From contig NZ_JAGSPI010000001.1 in the NCBI RefSeq assembly GCF_020381325.1, positions 1 through 64,000 on the forward strand: DNA of 64,000 nt. Reading direction: 5' to 3'. Of this stretch, positions 10,517-22,200 are shown one piece after another (position 1 is the first letter of the stretch; every line of letters starts with the position of its first letter). The notes under the pieces are model-generated. The model was not told the DNA's origin. It saw only the letters and a list, made by a program, of their open reading frames with translations, and did not search any database. Source of the DNA: Providencia vermicola (GTDB lineage: Bacteria > Pseudomonadota > Gammaproteobacteria > Enterobacterales > Enterobacteriaceae). The translations under genes and the position numbers were made by a program.

Positions 10517-11222
10517 ACAATTTATGCCAGTTAAGCTGGCTCAAGCATTAGCTAACCCTATTTTTCCAGAGCTAGACAGCCAATTGCGTTCAGGTCGTCA
10601 CATTAGCGTTGATGACCTTGATAACCACGCATTTTTGATGGATTTTCAGGAAGCGTTAGAGCAATTTTATGCACGTTATAACGTTGAGTTAATCCGTGCG
10701 CCAGAAGGCTTTTTCTATCTGCGTCCTCGCTCAACCACATTAATCCCACGCTCCGTGTTGTCTGAGTTGGATATGATGGTTGGGAAAATTCTTTGTTACC
10801 TCTATTTGAGCCCAGAGCGCTTAAGTAACCAAGGTATTTTTACCTCTCAAGAGTTATTTGAGGAGCTGCTATCGCTGGCAGATGAAAGCAAATTATTGAA
10901 ATTTGTTAATCAGCGCTCGACAGGGTCTGACCTTGATAAACAAAAATTGCAGGAAAAACTAAGAACCTCACTAAACCGTTTACGCCGTTTAGGCATGGTG
11001 CATTTTTTGCAAAATGATTCGAGTAAATTCATTATTAGCGAATCGGTTTTCCGTTTTGGTGCTGATGTGCGCAGTGGGGATAATCCGCAAGATGCCCAAT
11101 TACGTATGATCCGTGATGGTGAAGCTATTTCCTTAGACGGCGAATTATCACTCAAAGACAGTGATGACGACGAAGTCGAAGATAGCCAAGACCCAGCAGA
11201 AAGTGATGAGGATGAAGAATAA
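10497..11222 (+). CDS. mukE: Chromosome partition protein MukE
   Basis: MukE is the KITE-type subunit of MukBEF that binds the MukF linker and DNA. I start at the ATG at 10497 ([19 protein letters not shown]), which matches the E. coli start and gives 241 aa (E. coli 234). The frame is also open nine codons upstream inside mukF. The segment around residues 63-90 ([19 protein letters not shown]) is nearly invariant in the family. The C-terminus is a very acidic tail from about residue 210. Its stop shares one base with the mukB start (TAATG). Confidence 0.97.
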   Translation: MSSTNIEQFMPVKLAQALANPIFPELDSQLRSGRHISVDDLDNHAFLMDFQEALEQFYARYNVELIRAPEGFFYLRPRSTTLIPRSVLSELDMMVGKILCYLYLSPERLSNQGIFTSQELFEELLSLADESKLLKFVNQRSTGSDLDKQKLQEKLRTSLNRLRRLGMVHFLQNDSSKFIISESVFRFGADVRSGDNPQDAQLRMIRDGEAISLDGELSLKDSDDDEVEDSQDPAESDEDEE

Positions 11223-14200
11223 TGATTGAACGCGGAAAATTTCGCTCACTGACGCTGGTGAACTGGAACGGTTTTTTTGCTCGTACTTTTGACCTTGATG
11301 AGCTGGTGACCACACTCTCAGGGGGGAATGGTGCAGGTAAATCGACAACTATGGCGGCGTTTATTACTGCCATGATCCCTGATTTAACCTTGTTGCATTT
11401 TCGTAATACCACAGAAGCGGGGGCGACATCGGGTTCCCGTGATAAAGGCTTACACGGTAAATTACGTCCAGGTGTCTGTTATGCCATCTTGGATGTGCTG
11501 AATTCGAAACACCAGCGTGTCATGGTCGGAGTGCGCTTACAGCAAGTTGCTGGGCGTGATAAAAAAGTCGATATTAAGCCATTTATGGTGCAAGGTGTAC
11601 CACTTGCCACTGTACCGACTGAAATTTTAACGGAAGTGATTGATGGGCGTCAGGCCAAGGTTATTCCATTAAATGAGTTAAAAGAAAGACTTGAAGAGCA
11701 AGATGGCATTTTATTCAAGCAATTCAACTCGATAACTGATTACCACTCGATTCTGTTTGAATTAGGTGTATTACCTAAACGACTGCGTTCAGCAGGGGAT
11801 CGTAGTAAATACTACCGTCTTATTGAAGCCTCGCTGTATGGCGGGATTTCAAGTGCGATCACGCGTTCATTACGTGACTATTTATTACCAGAAAACAGCG
11901 GAGTCCGTAAAGCGTTCCAAGACATGGAGGCCGCACTACGGGAAAACCGTTTAACCCTTGAAGCTATCCGCGTTACTCAATCAGACCGTGATCTATTCAA
12001 ACATCTGATTAGCCAAGCCACAGACTATGTTTCTGCGGATTATATGCGTCACTCAAATGAACGACGCATTCATCTTGATGCGGCATTGGCGGCACGTAAT
12101 GAGCTCTATGCTAGCCGTAAACAACTTCGTGTTGAGCAAGTTCGCAGTGTTGAAATGGCGCGTGAATTAAATGAGCAAAATGGCTCGTCAACAGAGTTAG
12201 AGGCGGACTACCAAGCAGCAAGTGACCACTTAAACTTAGTACAAGCAGCCCTTCGCCAGCAAGAAAAAATTGACCGTTATCAAGCTGATATCGAAGAGCT
12301 GACATATCGCCTTGAAGAACAAAGTGAAGTTGTTGCACAAGCAACAGAATCACAAGAAGAATTTGAAGCACGTGCTGAAGCGGCGGAAGTTGAGGTTGAT
12401 GAATTAAAAAATCAGCTAGCTGATTATCAGCAAGCACTTGATGTACAGCAAACCCGCGCCATTCAATATCAACAAGCGCTGCATGCGCTGAACCGTGCAC
12501 GTGACCTGTGTCAATTACCTGAATTAACCATCGATAATGCAGATGAATGGTTAGACACGTTTGAGGCCCGGGAACAGCAAGCTACAGAAGCTTTGCTGGC
12601 ACTTGAACAAAAAATGAGTGTAGCTGATGCTGCACACAGCCAATTTGAGCAAGCCTATCAACTCGTTAAGAACATGGTGGGTGAGGTGAGCCGCAGTGAT
12701 GCTTATCAACAAGCGCGTGCACTATTGCGTGATTGGTCATCCCAGCAACATTTGGCTGAGCGTGTTCAACCTTTACGTATGCAACTCTCTGAATTACAAC
12801 AGCGTTTAAGTAGCCAGCAAAATGCAGAAAGGTTACTCGCTGAGTTTTGTAAACGCCAAGGACAGAGCTATGAGCCTGATGAGCTCGATGCCTTAATGGC
12901 AGAGCTTGAAGCTCAGCAAGAAGAATTAAGTGTTGGTGTAAATGAAAGTGGTGAACGACGCATGCAAATGCGCCAAGAGCTTGAACAAATTCGTCAGCGT
13001 ATTGCTCAGCTCTCAGCGAAGGCTCCTGCGTGGATTGTCGCTCGAGAAGCGTTAACACAACTGAACGAACAATCGAACGAGACATTCGATTCAAGTACCG
13101 CTGTTACTGAGTTTATGCAGCAATTGCTCGAACAAGAGCGCGAAATTACTGTTGAGCGTGATGAAGTTGCAGCCCAGCGCCGCGATCTTGAAAAACAAAT
13201 TGAGCGTTTAAGCCAGCCAAGTGGTGCAGAAGACAGCCGCATGTTAGCGCTAGCAGAGCGTTTCAATGGTGTTTTACTATCTGAAATCTATGATGATATT
13301 ACCATTGAAGATGCCGCTTATTTCTCAGCGCTATACGGCCCAGCTCGCCACGGTATCGTGGTACAAGACCTTGATGTGGTTCGTAGCCAGCTGGATTCAC
13401 TGCAAGATTGCCCAGATGATGTGTATTTCATCGAGGGAGACCCGTCTTCTTTCGATGATAGCGTTTTTGATGCACAAGAGTTTGAAAATGCCGTTTTAGT
13501 ACGTTCATCTGAGCGTCAATGGCGTTATTCGCGTTACCCTGAATTGCCACTGTTTGGTCGTGCAGCGCGTGAAAGTCATTTAGAGTCGCTCACAGCAGAA
13601 CGTGATGAACTCGCAGAGCGTTATGCGACACTCTCTTTTGATGTGCAAAAAATTCAGCGTGCACACCAAGCATTTAGTCGCTTCATTGGCCAGCATATTT
13701 CAGTGGCGTTTGAAAATGATCCTGAAGCTGAAATTCGGACATTAAATCAAAAGCGTACTGAACTTGAACGTGCATTAAGCCAATTTGAAGAACAAACTTC
13801 GCAGCAACGTCAGCAGTTTACCCAAGGTAAAGAAAGCTTAGCCTCTTTGAATCGCCTGTTACCTCAAATGGGGTTGCTGCTCGATGAAACCTTGGCGGAT
13901 AGAGCGGAAGAAATTAGCGAAGAGCTGATTGAAGCAGAAGAAGCGGCACACTTCCTGAATAAACATGGACATGCGTTAGAAAAATTAGAGCCTATTGTGA
14001 CGGTATTGCTCAGCGACCCTGAGCAGCACGACCAACTGCGCAAAGATTATGATACTGCAAAACACACACAGCAAAATGCGAAACAGCAAGCTTTTGCTGT
14101 GGTTGAAGTTGTCCAGCGCCGTGCTCACTTTAGTTACAGTGACTCGACAGGTATGGTCAATGAAAATGCCGACTTAAACGAAAAATTACGCCAACGTTTA

Positions 14201-15664
14201 GAACAAGCGGAAACAGAACGTACACGTGCTCGTGAGCAATTACGTCAGCACCAAGCTCAATCTGCTCAATATCACCAAGTTTTTGCTTCATTACGTAGCT
14301 CTTTTGAAACGAAGCAAGAAATGCTGAAAGAGCTAGAAGCTGAAATGCAGGAAATCGGTGTTAAAGCCGACCCAGATGCGCAAGAACGGGCACGGATTCG
14401 TCGCGATGAATTACATCAACGAGTAATGGAAAATCGTAGTCGTATTAATCAGTTAGAAAAGCAGCTAACACTATGTGAAGCTGAAATGGATAACTTACAA
14501 AAACGTCTACGCAAACTCGAAAAAGATTATTACCAGCTGCGTGAGCAAGTCGTTTCGGCGAAAGCGGGTTGGTGTGCAGTGATGCGTTTGGTGAAAGATA
14601 ACGGTGTTGAACGCCGCTTACACCGTCGTGAACTTGCATACACCGACGGTGACAGCCTGCGTTCAATGTCGGATAAGGCGCTAGGGGCCCTACGTCTAGC
14701 AGTGTCAGATAACGAGCATTTACGTGATGTTTTACGTCTATCGGAAGACCCAAAACACCCGGAACGTAAAATTCAGTTCTTTATTGCCGTTTATCAGCAC
14801 CTACGTGAGCGTATTCGCCAAGATATCATTCGTACTGATGACCCGATTGATGCGATTGAACAAATGGAAATTGAGCTTGCACGTTTAACGGAAGAATTAA
14901 CAGCACGTGAGCAAAAACTGGCCATTAGCTCGAAAAGTGTGGCAAATATTATCCGTAAAACAATCCAACGTGAGCAAAACCGCATCCGTATGCTTAACCA
15001 AGGGTTACAAGCTGTGGCATTTGGTCAGGTTAAAGGGGTACGTCTAAACGTCAATATTCGCGAAAGCCATGCACTGTTATTGAGTGTGCTATCGGAAGAA
15101 AGCGAAATGCATCAAGACTTATTTACTAGTCAACGTTTAACGTTCTCTGAAGCCATGGCAAAACTGTATCAGCGTTTGAATCCACAAGTGGATGTTGGGC
15201 AGCGTTTACCACAAACTATCGGGGAAGAGCTGTTAGATTATCGTAACTATTTAGAGTTAGATGTAGAGGTTAATCGTGGCTCAGATGGTTGGTTAAAAGC
15301 TGAAAGTGGCGCATTATCGACAGGTGAAGCAATCGGTACAGGGATGTCTATCCTAGTGATGGTTGTTCAAAGCTGGGAAGAGGAATCGCGTCGCTTACGA
15401 GCAAAAGATATTATTCCTTGTCGCTTGCTGTTCTTGGATGAAGCGGCTCGGTTGGATGCTAAGTCGATTGCCACGCTATTTGAGCTGTGTGACAGATTAG
15501 AGATGCAGTTAATCATTGCCGCACCTGAAAATATCAGTCCTGAAAAAGGCACCACCTATAAGCTGGTTCGTAAAGTATTTGGTAATAATGAGCATGTGCA
15601 TGTTGTTGGTCTGAAAGGTTTTGGGCAAGAGACGCCTAATACAGTAACACCAGCATTACAGTAA
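11222..15664 (+). CDS. mukB: Chromosome partition protein MukB (SMC-like condensin ATPase)
   Basis: MukB is the SMC-like motor of MukBEF, which extrudes loops and organises sister chromosomes, and it interacts with topoisomerase IV through its hinge. The N-terminal head has Walker A GGNGAGKS at residues 34-41. Long coiled coils flank a hinge near residues 640-790, which includes [20 protein letters not shown]. The C-terminal head has the signature [14 protein letters not shown] near 1365 and Walker [12 protein letters not shown] near 1403. The 1480-aa length compares with 1486 in E. coli. It is the last gene of the cmoM-mukFEB operon and is followed by a 14-bp hairpin. MatP, encoded at 62164 in this window, restricts its loading in Ter. 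Confidence 0.98.
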   Translation: MIERGKFRSLTLVNWNGFFARTFDLDELVTTLSGGNGAGKSTTMAAFITAMIPDLTLLHFRNTTEAGATSGSRDKGLHGKLRPGVCYAILDVLNSKHQRVMVGVRLQQVAGRDKKVDIKPFMVQGVPLATVPTEILTEVIDGRQAKVIPLNELKERLEEQDGILFKQFNSITDYHSILFELGVLPKRLRSAGDRSKYYRLIEASLYGGISSAITRSLRDYLLPENSGVRKAFQDMEAALRENRLTLEAIRVTQSDRDLFKHLISQATDYVSADYMRHSNERRIHLDAALAARNELYASRKQLRVEQVRSVEMARELNEQNGSSTELEADYQAASDHLNLVQAALRQQEKIDRYQADIEELTYRLEEQSEVVAQATESQEEFEARAEAAEVEVDELKNQLADYQQALDVQQTRAIQYQQALHALNRARDLCQLPELTIDNADEWLDTFEAREQQATEALLALEQKMSVADAAHSQFEQAYQLVKNMVGEVSRSDAYQQARALLRDWSSQQHLAERVQPLRMQLSELQQRLSSQQNAERLLAEFCKRQGQSYEPDELDALMAELEAQQEELSVGVNESGERRMQMRQELEQIRQRIAQLSAKAPAWIVAREALTQLNEQSNETFDSSTAVTEFMQQLLEQEREITVERDEVAAQRRDLEKQIERLSQPSGAEDSRMLALAERFNGVLLSEIYDDITIEDAAYFSALYGPARHGIVVQDLDVVRSQLDSLQDCPDDVYFIEGDPSSFDDSVFDAQEFENAVLVRSSERQWRYSRYPELPLFGRAARESHLESLTAERDELAERYATLSFDVQKIQRAHQAFSRFIGQHISVAFENDPEAEIRTLNQKRTELERALSQFEEQTSQQRQQFTQGKESLASLNRLLPQMGLLLDETLADRAEEISEELIEAEEAAHFLNKHGHALEKLEPIVTVLLSDPEQHDQLRKDYDTAKHTQQNAKQQAFAVVEVVQRRAHFSYSDSTGMVNENADLNEKLRQRLEQAETERTRAREQLRQHQAQSAQYHQVFASLRSSFETKQEMLKELEAEMQEIGVKADPDAQERARIRRDELHQRVMENRSRINQLEKQLTLCEAEMDNLQKRLRKLEKDYYQLREQVVSAKAGWCAVMRLVKDNGVERRLHRRELAYTDGDSLRSMSDKALGALRLAVSDNEHLRDVLRLSEDPKHPERKIQFFIAVYQHLRERIRQDIIRTDDPIDAIEQMEIELARLTEELTAREQKLAISSKSVANIIRKTIQREQNRIRMLNQGLQAVAFGQVKGVRLNVNIRESHALLLSVLSEESEMHQDLFTSQRLTFSEAMAKLYQRLNPQVDVGQRLPQTIGEELLDYRNYLELDVEVNRGSDGWLKAESGALSTGEAIGTGMSILVMVVQSWEEESRRLRAKDIIPCRLLFLDEAARLDAKSIATLFELCDRLEMQLIIAAPENISPEKGTTYKLVRKVFGNNEHVHVVGLKGFGQETPNTVTPALQ

Positions 15665-15684
15665 TTAGTTATCTGAATGAAATG

Positions 15685-15716
15685 AAGGCCGATATTTATT
15701 TTTAAATATCGGCCTT
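15685..15716 (+). terminator. Terminator hairpin after mukB
   Basis: AAGGCCGATATTTA (15685-15698) pairs perfectly with TAAATATCGGCCTT (15703-15716) around TTTT. The 14-bp stem sits 20 bp after the mukB stop. The U-run after it is poor (ATTACATTT). Confidence 0.75.
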
Positions 15717-16213
15717 ATTACATTTAATGAAAACTATTATTGATTATTTACAACGCCTTTTCTCTGTTGAATTAAATCACAAGTACCAAGTTATCTAATC
15801 TTTCTAATAATATACCAAAGTACTGAATTTATTGGCAATTACTGATATGGTTTCGAAATAGTAGGAATGAAGTCAATAAATCTTGGCGTTTTATACCTGA
15901 ATAAAGGTCTATATCTATTTAGGTCATAAATGCAAAACAAATCCTACCACATAAAATTAATTATTATTAATTTGATACATAAAGCTAAATTGAGTTTATT
16001 ACCGATATAGTTGACTAAAAAATAATTAAATAATTAGTATCCATTTTAAATTGGTAATTTATTTATATTAAATATAAAAACTGAACTCTATCCTATAATA
16101 TTTTTTTTAATGTTAAATAATTTAACTAAGATGATTTTTAATTGTAATATTGTTTTGCTAATTGTTTTATTTAAACACCTTTGTTCATTTTAATTATATG
16201 GAGATTTTTAATA
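15717..16213 (+). other. AT-rich leader region of the giant toxin gene
   Basis: About 500 bp of very AT-rich DNA separate the mukB hairpin from the toxin gene. There is no reading frame with a ribosome-binding site. Such DNA is typical of H-NS-silenced, horizontally acquired loci and presumably carries the toxin promoter. I could not single out one -10/-35 pair among many candidates. Confidence 0.4.
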
Positions 16214-19200
16214 ATGGGTAATATTGTAGATGGTGTTGGTTTCTCACAAGCTCAATTTATTGAGTATTTTACAAGTGATGAGAATAGGGGCATCTATTCG
16301 ACTGTATTTAATGAGTATGGTTTGGATTTATCCAAATTGCCTGGATATTGTTATGGTTTTTCAAATTCATTTTTGACATATGCTGCAAAAGATAATGGTG
16401 AAAGATTCCTGAGAATTTTGAATCATTTAAATTATTTGCTAACTAATAATGAAAATAAATCAGTGCACTTGAATAAAATAAAACAAGATGCACTAAAAAT
16501 ACATGCGAAAGAGATATTAGATTATTACATGCTAGATGTCATAACGACCCAAAATTTCAATGAAAAAGGTACGTTATATAGCGATTATGTCGAAAATTTA
16601 TTAGGTGTTGATCTTATTACAAAAAAAAGGAACTTCATTGAATATGTAGAAGACGTTTTTGAATATAATCATCTTTTAGCATTAAATAAAAATATAGAAA
16701 ATAGTGATTATTATGATTACTTGAACAATGAAATCAAAATAAAAACTAAAAAATATTGGGGGGCGTTACATGCAGGACCATCATTTTTTGAAACAAATGA
16801 TGGAAAGGAAGTTAAATCAGATCCACTATTCATAAAGTTAAGAAGTAAATTTAACTCTGAATTAAAAACAATTAATGAAAATTATAGCCAATCTGATATA
16901 ACCTTTTTTGTGGGTGTTATAATCACCGATGTTCAAAGAGATCTTTATTTAGAGTTGGAAGATTATAATAAAAAAAGAGGAGTTGCAAACTCAAGGCTAA
17001 ATATAAGCAATTATGGAAATCAAGGTTTATATGAAATCAAGTTAAGTGAATTAAGTTCTAGTTTGATGGAGCACACTCGTAATAGTAAAGAGCCTTTTTT
17101 ATGTCATTTTTCATCGGAGCAACACTCAATGGCGATCAGTGCCAATTATGATGATAAAAATAAAAATTGGAAATATAGATTCTTTGATCCTAATGCGGGC
17201 ATTTATATGGCCGATGAACATCAAGTATTTGTTGACTTTATAGAGCACTTTATCTCTATGAATAAAGAAAATTATAATTTTAGTTCATTTGAGAATGGTG
17301 AGCACAAAGTTTATATTTCTATAGTTGAAAAGTTTGCAACGAAAAGTGATAGAGGTGTATTTAAAGGAATAGAAGCTAAAAGGCTAAGGGATCTAGAAAT
17401 AAAATTATTAATGGAAAGAAAAGAAATAATTGAAGATAATGAATCGGGCATAAAATTACTTTATACGGACTTTAATGAACAAAAAAATATAGTGAAAGTT
17501 GAATTTATCTCTAATGGGAAATTAACTACTATTTTTTCTGATGTTATGGAATTTACTGATTTGTTCGATAAGTTGAAATCTAGCAAAGATTTATTAAATA
17601 AAATAGAGGGGGATATATTCATTTCTAAAAATGAATATAAAGTATATAGTGTTAATAATAGGTTTAATATTAGTGAAGATGAAAAAATTGAACAGTATAT
17701 TGATAATAACAAGGTGATAGCTAAATTAGATACAGATTTCTTTGACACACATATTCATCATATGAAGGAAGAACGATTGCTTACCTTATCTGGAGAACAA
17801 TCAGCGAGTACCGAAAAAATTGCCTCCTGGCTTGACCCATATGAAATATACCAAGCAGAGCGTGCTAAAGATGCTGATCCTGACAGAGCAAGAAAGCCCA
17901 CTGAGTATAGTTATAATGTTATTGTTCAAATTGAAGGGGATGAGGTATCAAGTAAAGCGACTGCGTATGCTTTCTCCAAACACCCAGATAACTCAATGAT
18001 TATTCAATATGACATAAAGTCTCGTCAATATAAAATAATTTATGGTGAAATTAACCAACTTAATTTAGATAGGGTCAGATGGATAACTGTTGGTCACGGT
18101 GGTTATATCGGTGGCGGTAAGCCAACTTTATATGGAAAGAATACACCTGAACAATTTGCGGAAGGAATGAGTTATTTACGTAAAAAAATATTAAACAGTC
18201 AAAGTCCGGATAAATTAGTGTTAATTGGTTGCAATTTAGGTCGAGGAGGAGTGAGTGAAAACTTTGCATTTGGCGTCACAGGAGCCCTCGCTGAAAAAGG
18301 CATGAAGATGCCTATTATTGCCTATAGCCGAAAAGTAAGTGTTATTTATATGGGGAATAAATTGATCGTGTCTGATGATACGGTATTTGACTCAATAACT
18401 ACTAAAAACTTCAAGCAAACCTATCAATTTGATCCAAAAATATTGGAAATTAACATTAATAATAAACTAGGAGCCGTCTATTTCATTGATGAGTTACGTC
18501 GCGGTGAAATAGATTTTAAACAGTTAATAGACAATGAAAATCATTTTATATCTGAGAGGGTAGATATGCTCCCTGGGACAGATCCACTTTCTAGTTTTAG
18601 GGACAGTGACTCATATAATATAGACTTTAATTTGTTAAGAAAAGTAGCTTATAATCCAGATGGTTATAAACAATTTATCGATGAGGTGACAAAATATAAA
18701 GGGGAGCTGCCTGATGACTTTCATGCCTATTTCTCTGATAAATTGCGTAATCTAGATATACCAATATGGGAAATGGTTGATGCGGATTATATAAGAAATA
18801 ACCCTTTAAGAAATCGGGGGCAGGATGGTTCATTCATTACTGTAGTAATACGCTTGACTGGTGAATCTAAAGGGTTAGATATGGCACAGAGGTTAGCAAG
18901 GTCAGAACCTGATAACATCATGATTATTCAAGCAGATCCTAACCTAGAACAATGGGATATGAAACAATGGAATTTAGAATATGGTTCGGTTTCTAATTTA
19001 CAGGGCAAGGAAAAGCCCGTTAGATGGGTTTTGATTGGTGACTCTGATACGGTTATCAAAACAAATAAAAAATTACCTCCTTTATTAGCAAATATACGAG
19101 ATGAATACCCGTTTATTAATCCTAAGCAAATTTTATTCCAAGGGATTGATACAACAATGGTGACTACGGCTGGAGATCACAAGCAGTTTACTAATGACTT

Positions 19201-22200
19201 ATCAACGAAGCTTAAAGAGTTTGGTTTTGACTTGCAAGTAATCTCGAAATTAACATTCCAACCTGTATCTAAACCGATATCTCAGCCAACGCTTACAGCC
19301 AATAATAATCATGAATATTTGAGCACGTTGCTTGAGAACATAGCACTTGAAAATACTGTAATCAAAGATATAAATATTACTGAGCATCCTTATTTAGCTA
19401 ATTACTTTACGGATTCTAATGGTCAACTTGATATTAAAAAATTAAAAATTGCAATTTATGATCCTTTAGTCAGCCCTAAAGTAAACGAATATTTAAATCA
19501 AGCAAAAAACGAAGACTTAACGCAGTGGAATAGTCTATTTAAATCGAAGCCATTAGGCTCACTACAAGAGCAAGCAGGTAATATTAATAGAATATTAGTC
19601 TCTATTCAAAATGATCTATCTTATATCAATAAATTAAGCGAAGATTCTATTGAACAATTGAGGGTGTTATTCCCTGCTATTAATGGGTTTGATAAAGGAA
19701 AAGTGCTCGCGTTATCGACTGATCGCAATGCCTTCATGCTACTAAGTCTTGATTTGAAAAATTTTAGTCAACTGAATCATTATAATTTTGACTCAGAAGA
19801 CGCTCCTTTTAAAGGACTGTTATTGGACAAAGCCTTGTCATTATATCAAGAGAATAATAGGCAGAGGCAGCAGCAATTTAATCAGTTAATAAATAGTACG
19901 AAAAATAACTCCAATGGAAGTGAAGTTAATTTAATTAACCATGGGATGATTAGGCAACATGGCTATTCAGAAAATTTTGACAAAAAATTAGGGCTTACCT
20001 ATGGCTTTGAATCATTATTAGGTGATATTGATTCAGCTCGAATTTTGATGGAAAGAAAAGCATTTTTAAAGCAGCAGCAACACGAAGGCTTATTAAGTAA
20101 TAGTGAAGAGGTGTTACTAAAGAAACTAGAACAGTATTCAAGCTATATTGATAGCGGATTGAGCGATACGGGTATTTTGGTGGAAGACCTACATCTGTCC
20201 AATATTTTAACGGCAGAACTATCTGATGTAGAGTTGCGTAAAGGCGCAATATATTTATTAAAAGGAGAGTCGACCACCTATACCGTAACATATAAATTTG
20301 AAGATGGTATTTATCAATATAGCTTATTTGATCCGAACGGTATTCAAATTCAGGTTAAACAACAAAATAAAAGGCAAGCTAAGAGTGATTTTAGAAAAGT
20401 ATTGACATGCTATTTTAATGAGGAAATTTCTATTGAAAATGGGAAATGGGTATCACGGGCAAAGCATGCTGGTTTTATAGTTGACAGTAATGGTGAGCCA
20501 AGAGGAACGATTGTGTTTATTGACCCTCTCTCTACTGATATTAAAGAACGTATGAGCCTCTATAATCAGCAACGAAACGATATTATTAATCATACAGATT
20601 TTAGTGAACCTAAAAATAGTTGGATTGATATTAAAGGTGAATACATATCGTTAGCTAAATTGCAAAATTTAGGGGCTACAATTGATGGAAAAGCGATAAT
20701 AGTAAAAGAGACTAGAAGTGAAGGTTGGTCAAATAAAATTCGTTTCAATGCGCAAAGCCTTGCAGCTGAATTAACTTTATTGAGCGGTAGCGACTCAGAT
20801 CTTGCCTTTCTCAAAGCACTGAGTCTGCAATTAAATGATACCGATATAGCAGATATTGTAGAGTATGATGCAGACTTTCGCGATACTGCAATATTAAAAA
20901 AACAATTAAAATATCTAGCAAAATTTAAAGACGCTAATGGAATAAAGTTTACGCCAGAACATATCGAAAAATTAAGAGGATATGGCGTGAAGTTACCTCG
21001 TTTTCAAAAATTCGGTAATCGACTTGGTCAGGTTATGGGCGGGGTAGGTATTGGGCAGACTTTAGTGAGCATTTATAGCATTATTGATAGGCTAAATAAC
21101 CCTGATATTACAGAAGATGAATATGATGAGCTAAAAAAACAGTTATACATCACATGCGGTTCAGCATTAGCCAATTATGGTGACATGATTGTTCAACCGA
21201 TTCTATTGAAAATAGCTGGAAACAGTTCTTCGGTGGTAAGATCTCGTTTGGCAATGGGAATACTTATTGTTTTTAATTTAGTTGGGATGGGATTTGATGC
21301 CTACCAAGCCTACGATAATTTATCGAAATTAGAAAGTGTCTCTGATCCAAAGCAGCGAGAAGACTTAATCGTTAATGCCTCGCTTTCCATTGCTAGTTTT
21401 ATTGTCAATGGCATTGTTATTATTAGTATTTTAGCAGCTTCTTCAACAATCCCCGTAGCTGGTTTAGTTATAGGTGCAATTTTAATGATCGGCGGGTGGA
21501 TCTATAATGGGTTAAGGGCGGTTGAAAATATTAAAGAACAAATAGATATTAGCTGGGATCGCGAATTAGAAGAGGGGATCAGAGGCGCACTTGGTTTATC
21601 CCCGACGATTCGAACTCAACAAGAAATAATGAATAAGAACTATATCGTCTTATTCATGCATAATGAGTGGCTAGAGTCCTTAAATACATTTGAACAGCTT
21701 TTTGAGGATTTAGGTTTTAGTCATCACTTAAAAGTAATGGAAAAACCTATTATTGAGAATGAAGAAAGATTTTATTTAGTTGATGAAGATAATAACTATT
21801 TTGGAGGGCCTCTTGGTGATGTTTATCTTGGACGCGGATTTTCAGAGAAAAAATACCTTAAGCGGGGAGCTCCTTCTTATAGTTGGAGAGAAGCGGATAT
21901 ATTACAAAAGTATTATCATTTACAGCCAAATGGCTTGGCTCGGGCGAAAAGATTTCATAAAGCAGCATCCTGTAAATATGTTAAGCAATTGAGTGAAGTG
22001 AAAGGTCTAAAACAAGTTGGCTCAGTACCGACAAGTGAGCGTTACTCTTTTAATCTGGACTATAATAACCCATTATTAGATAGATATAATGCTAAGCATA
22101 GAATTGAGCAGAACTATTATCAAATTCCTTTTGAGCAGCAATTTGAGCTATCAGAAAAAAATAAAATTAATCTGTATATTACAAAAGGGGGATACAGCCC

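Noticed and set aside
12111-13266. Minus-strand reading frames of 86-142 codons inside mukB
   Set aside because: They lie antisense to the clearly conserved mukB, have no ribosome-binding sites and no family resemblance; they are composition shadows of the coiled-coil codons.
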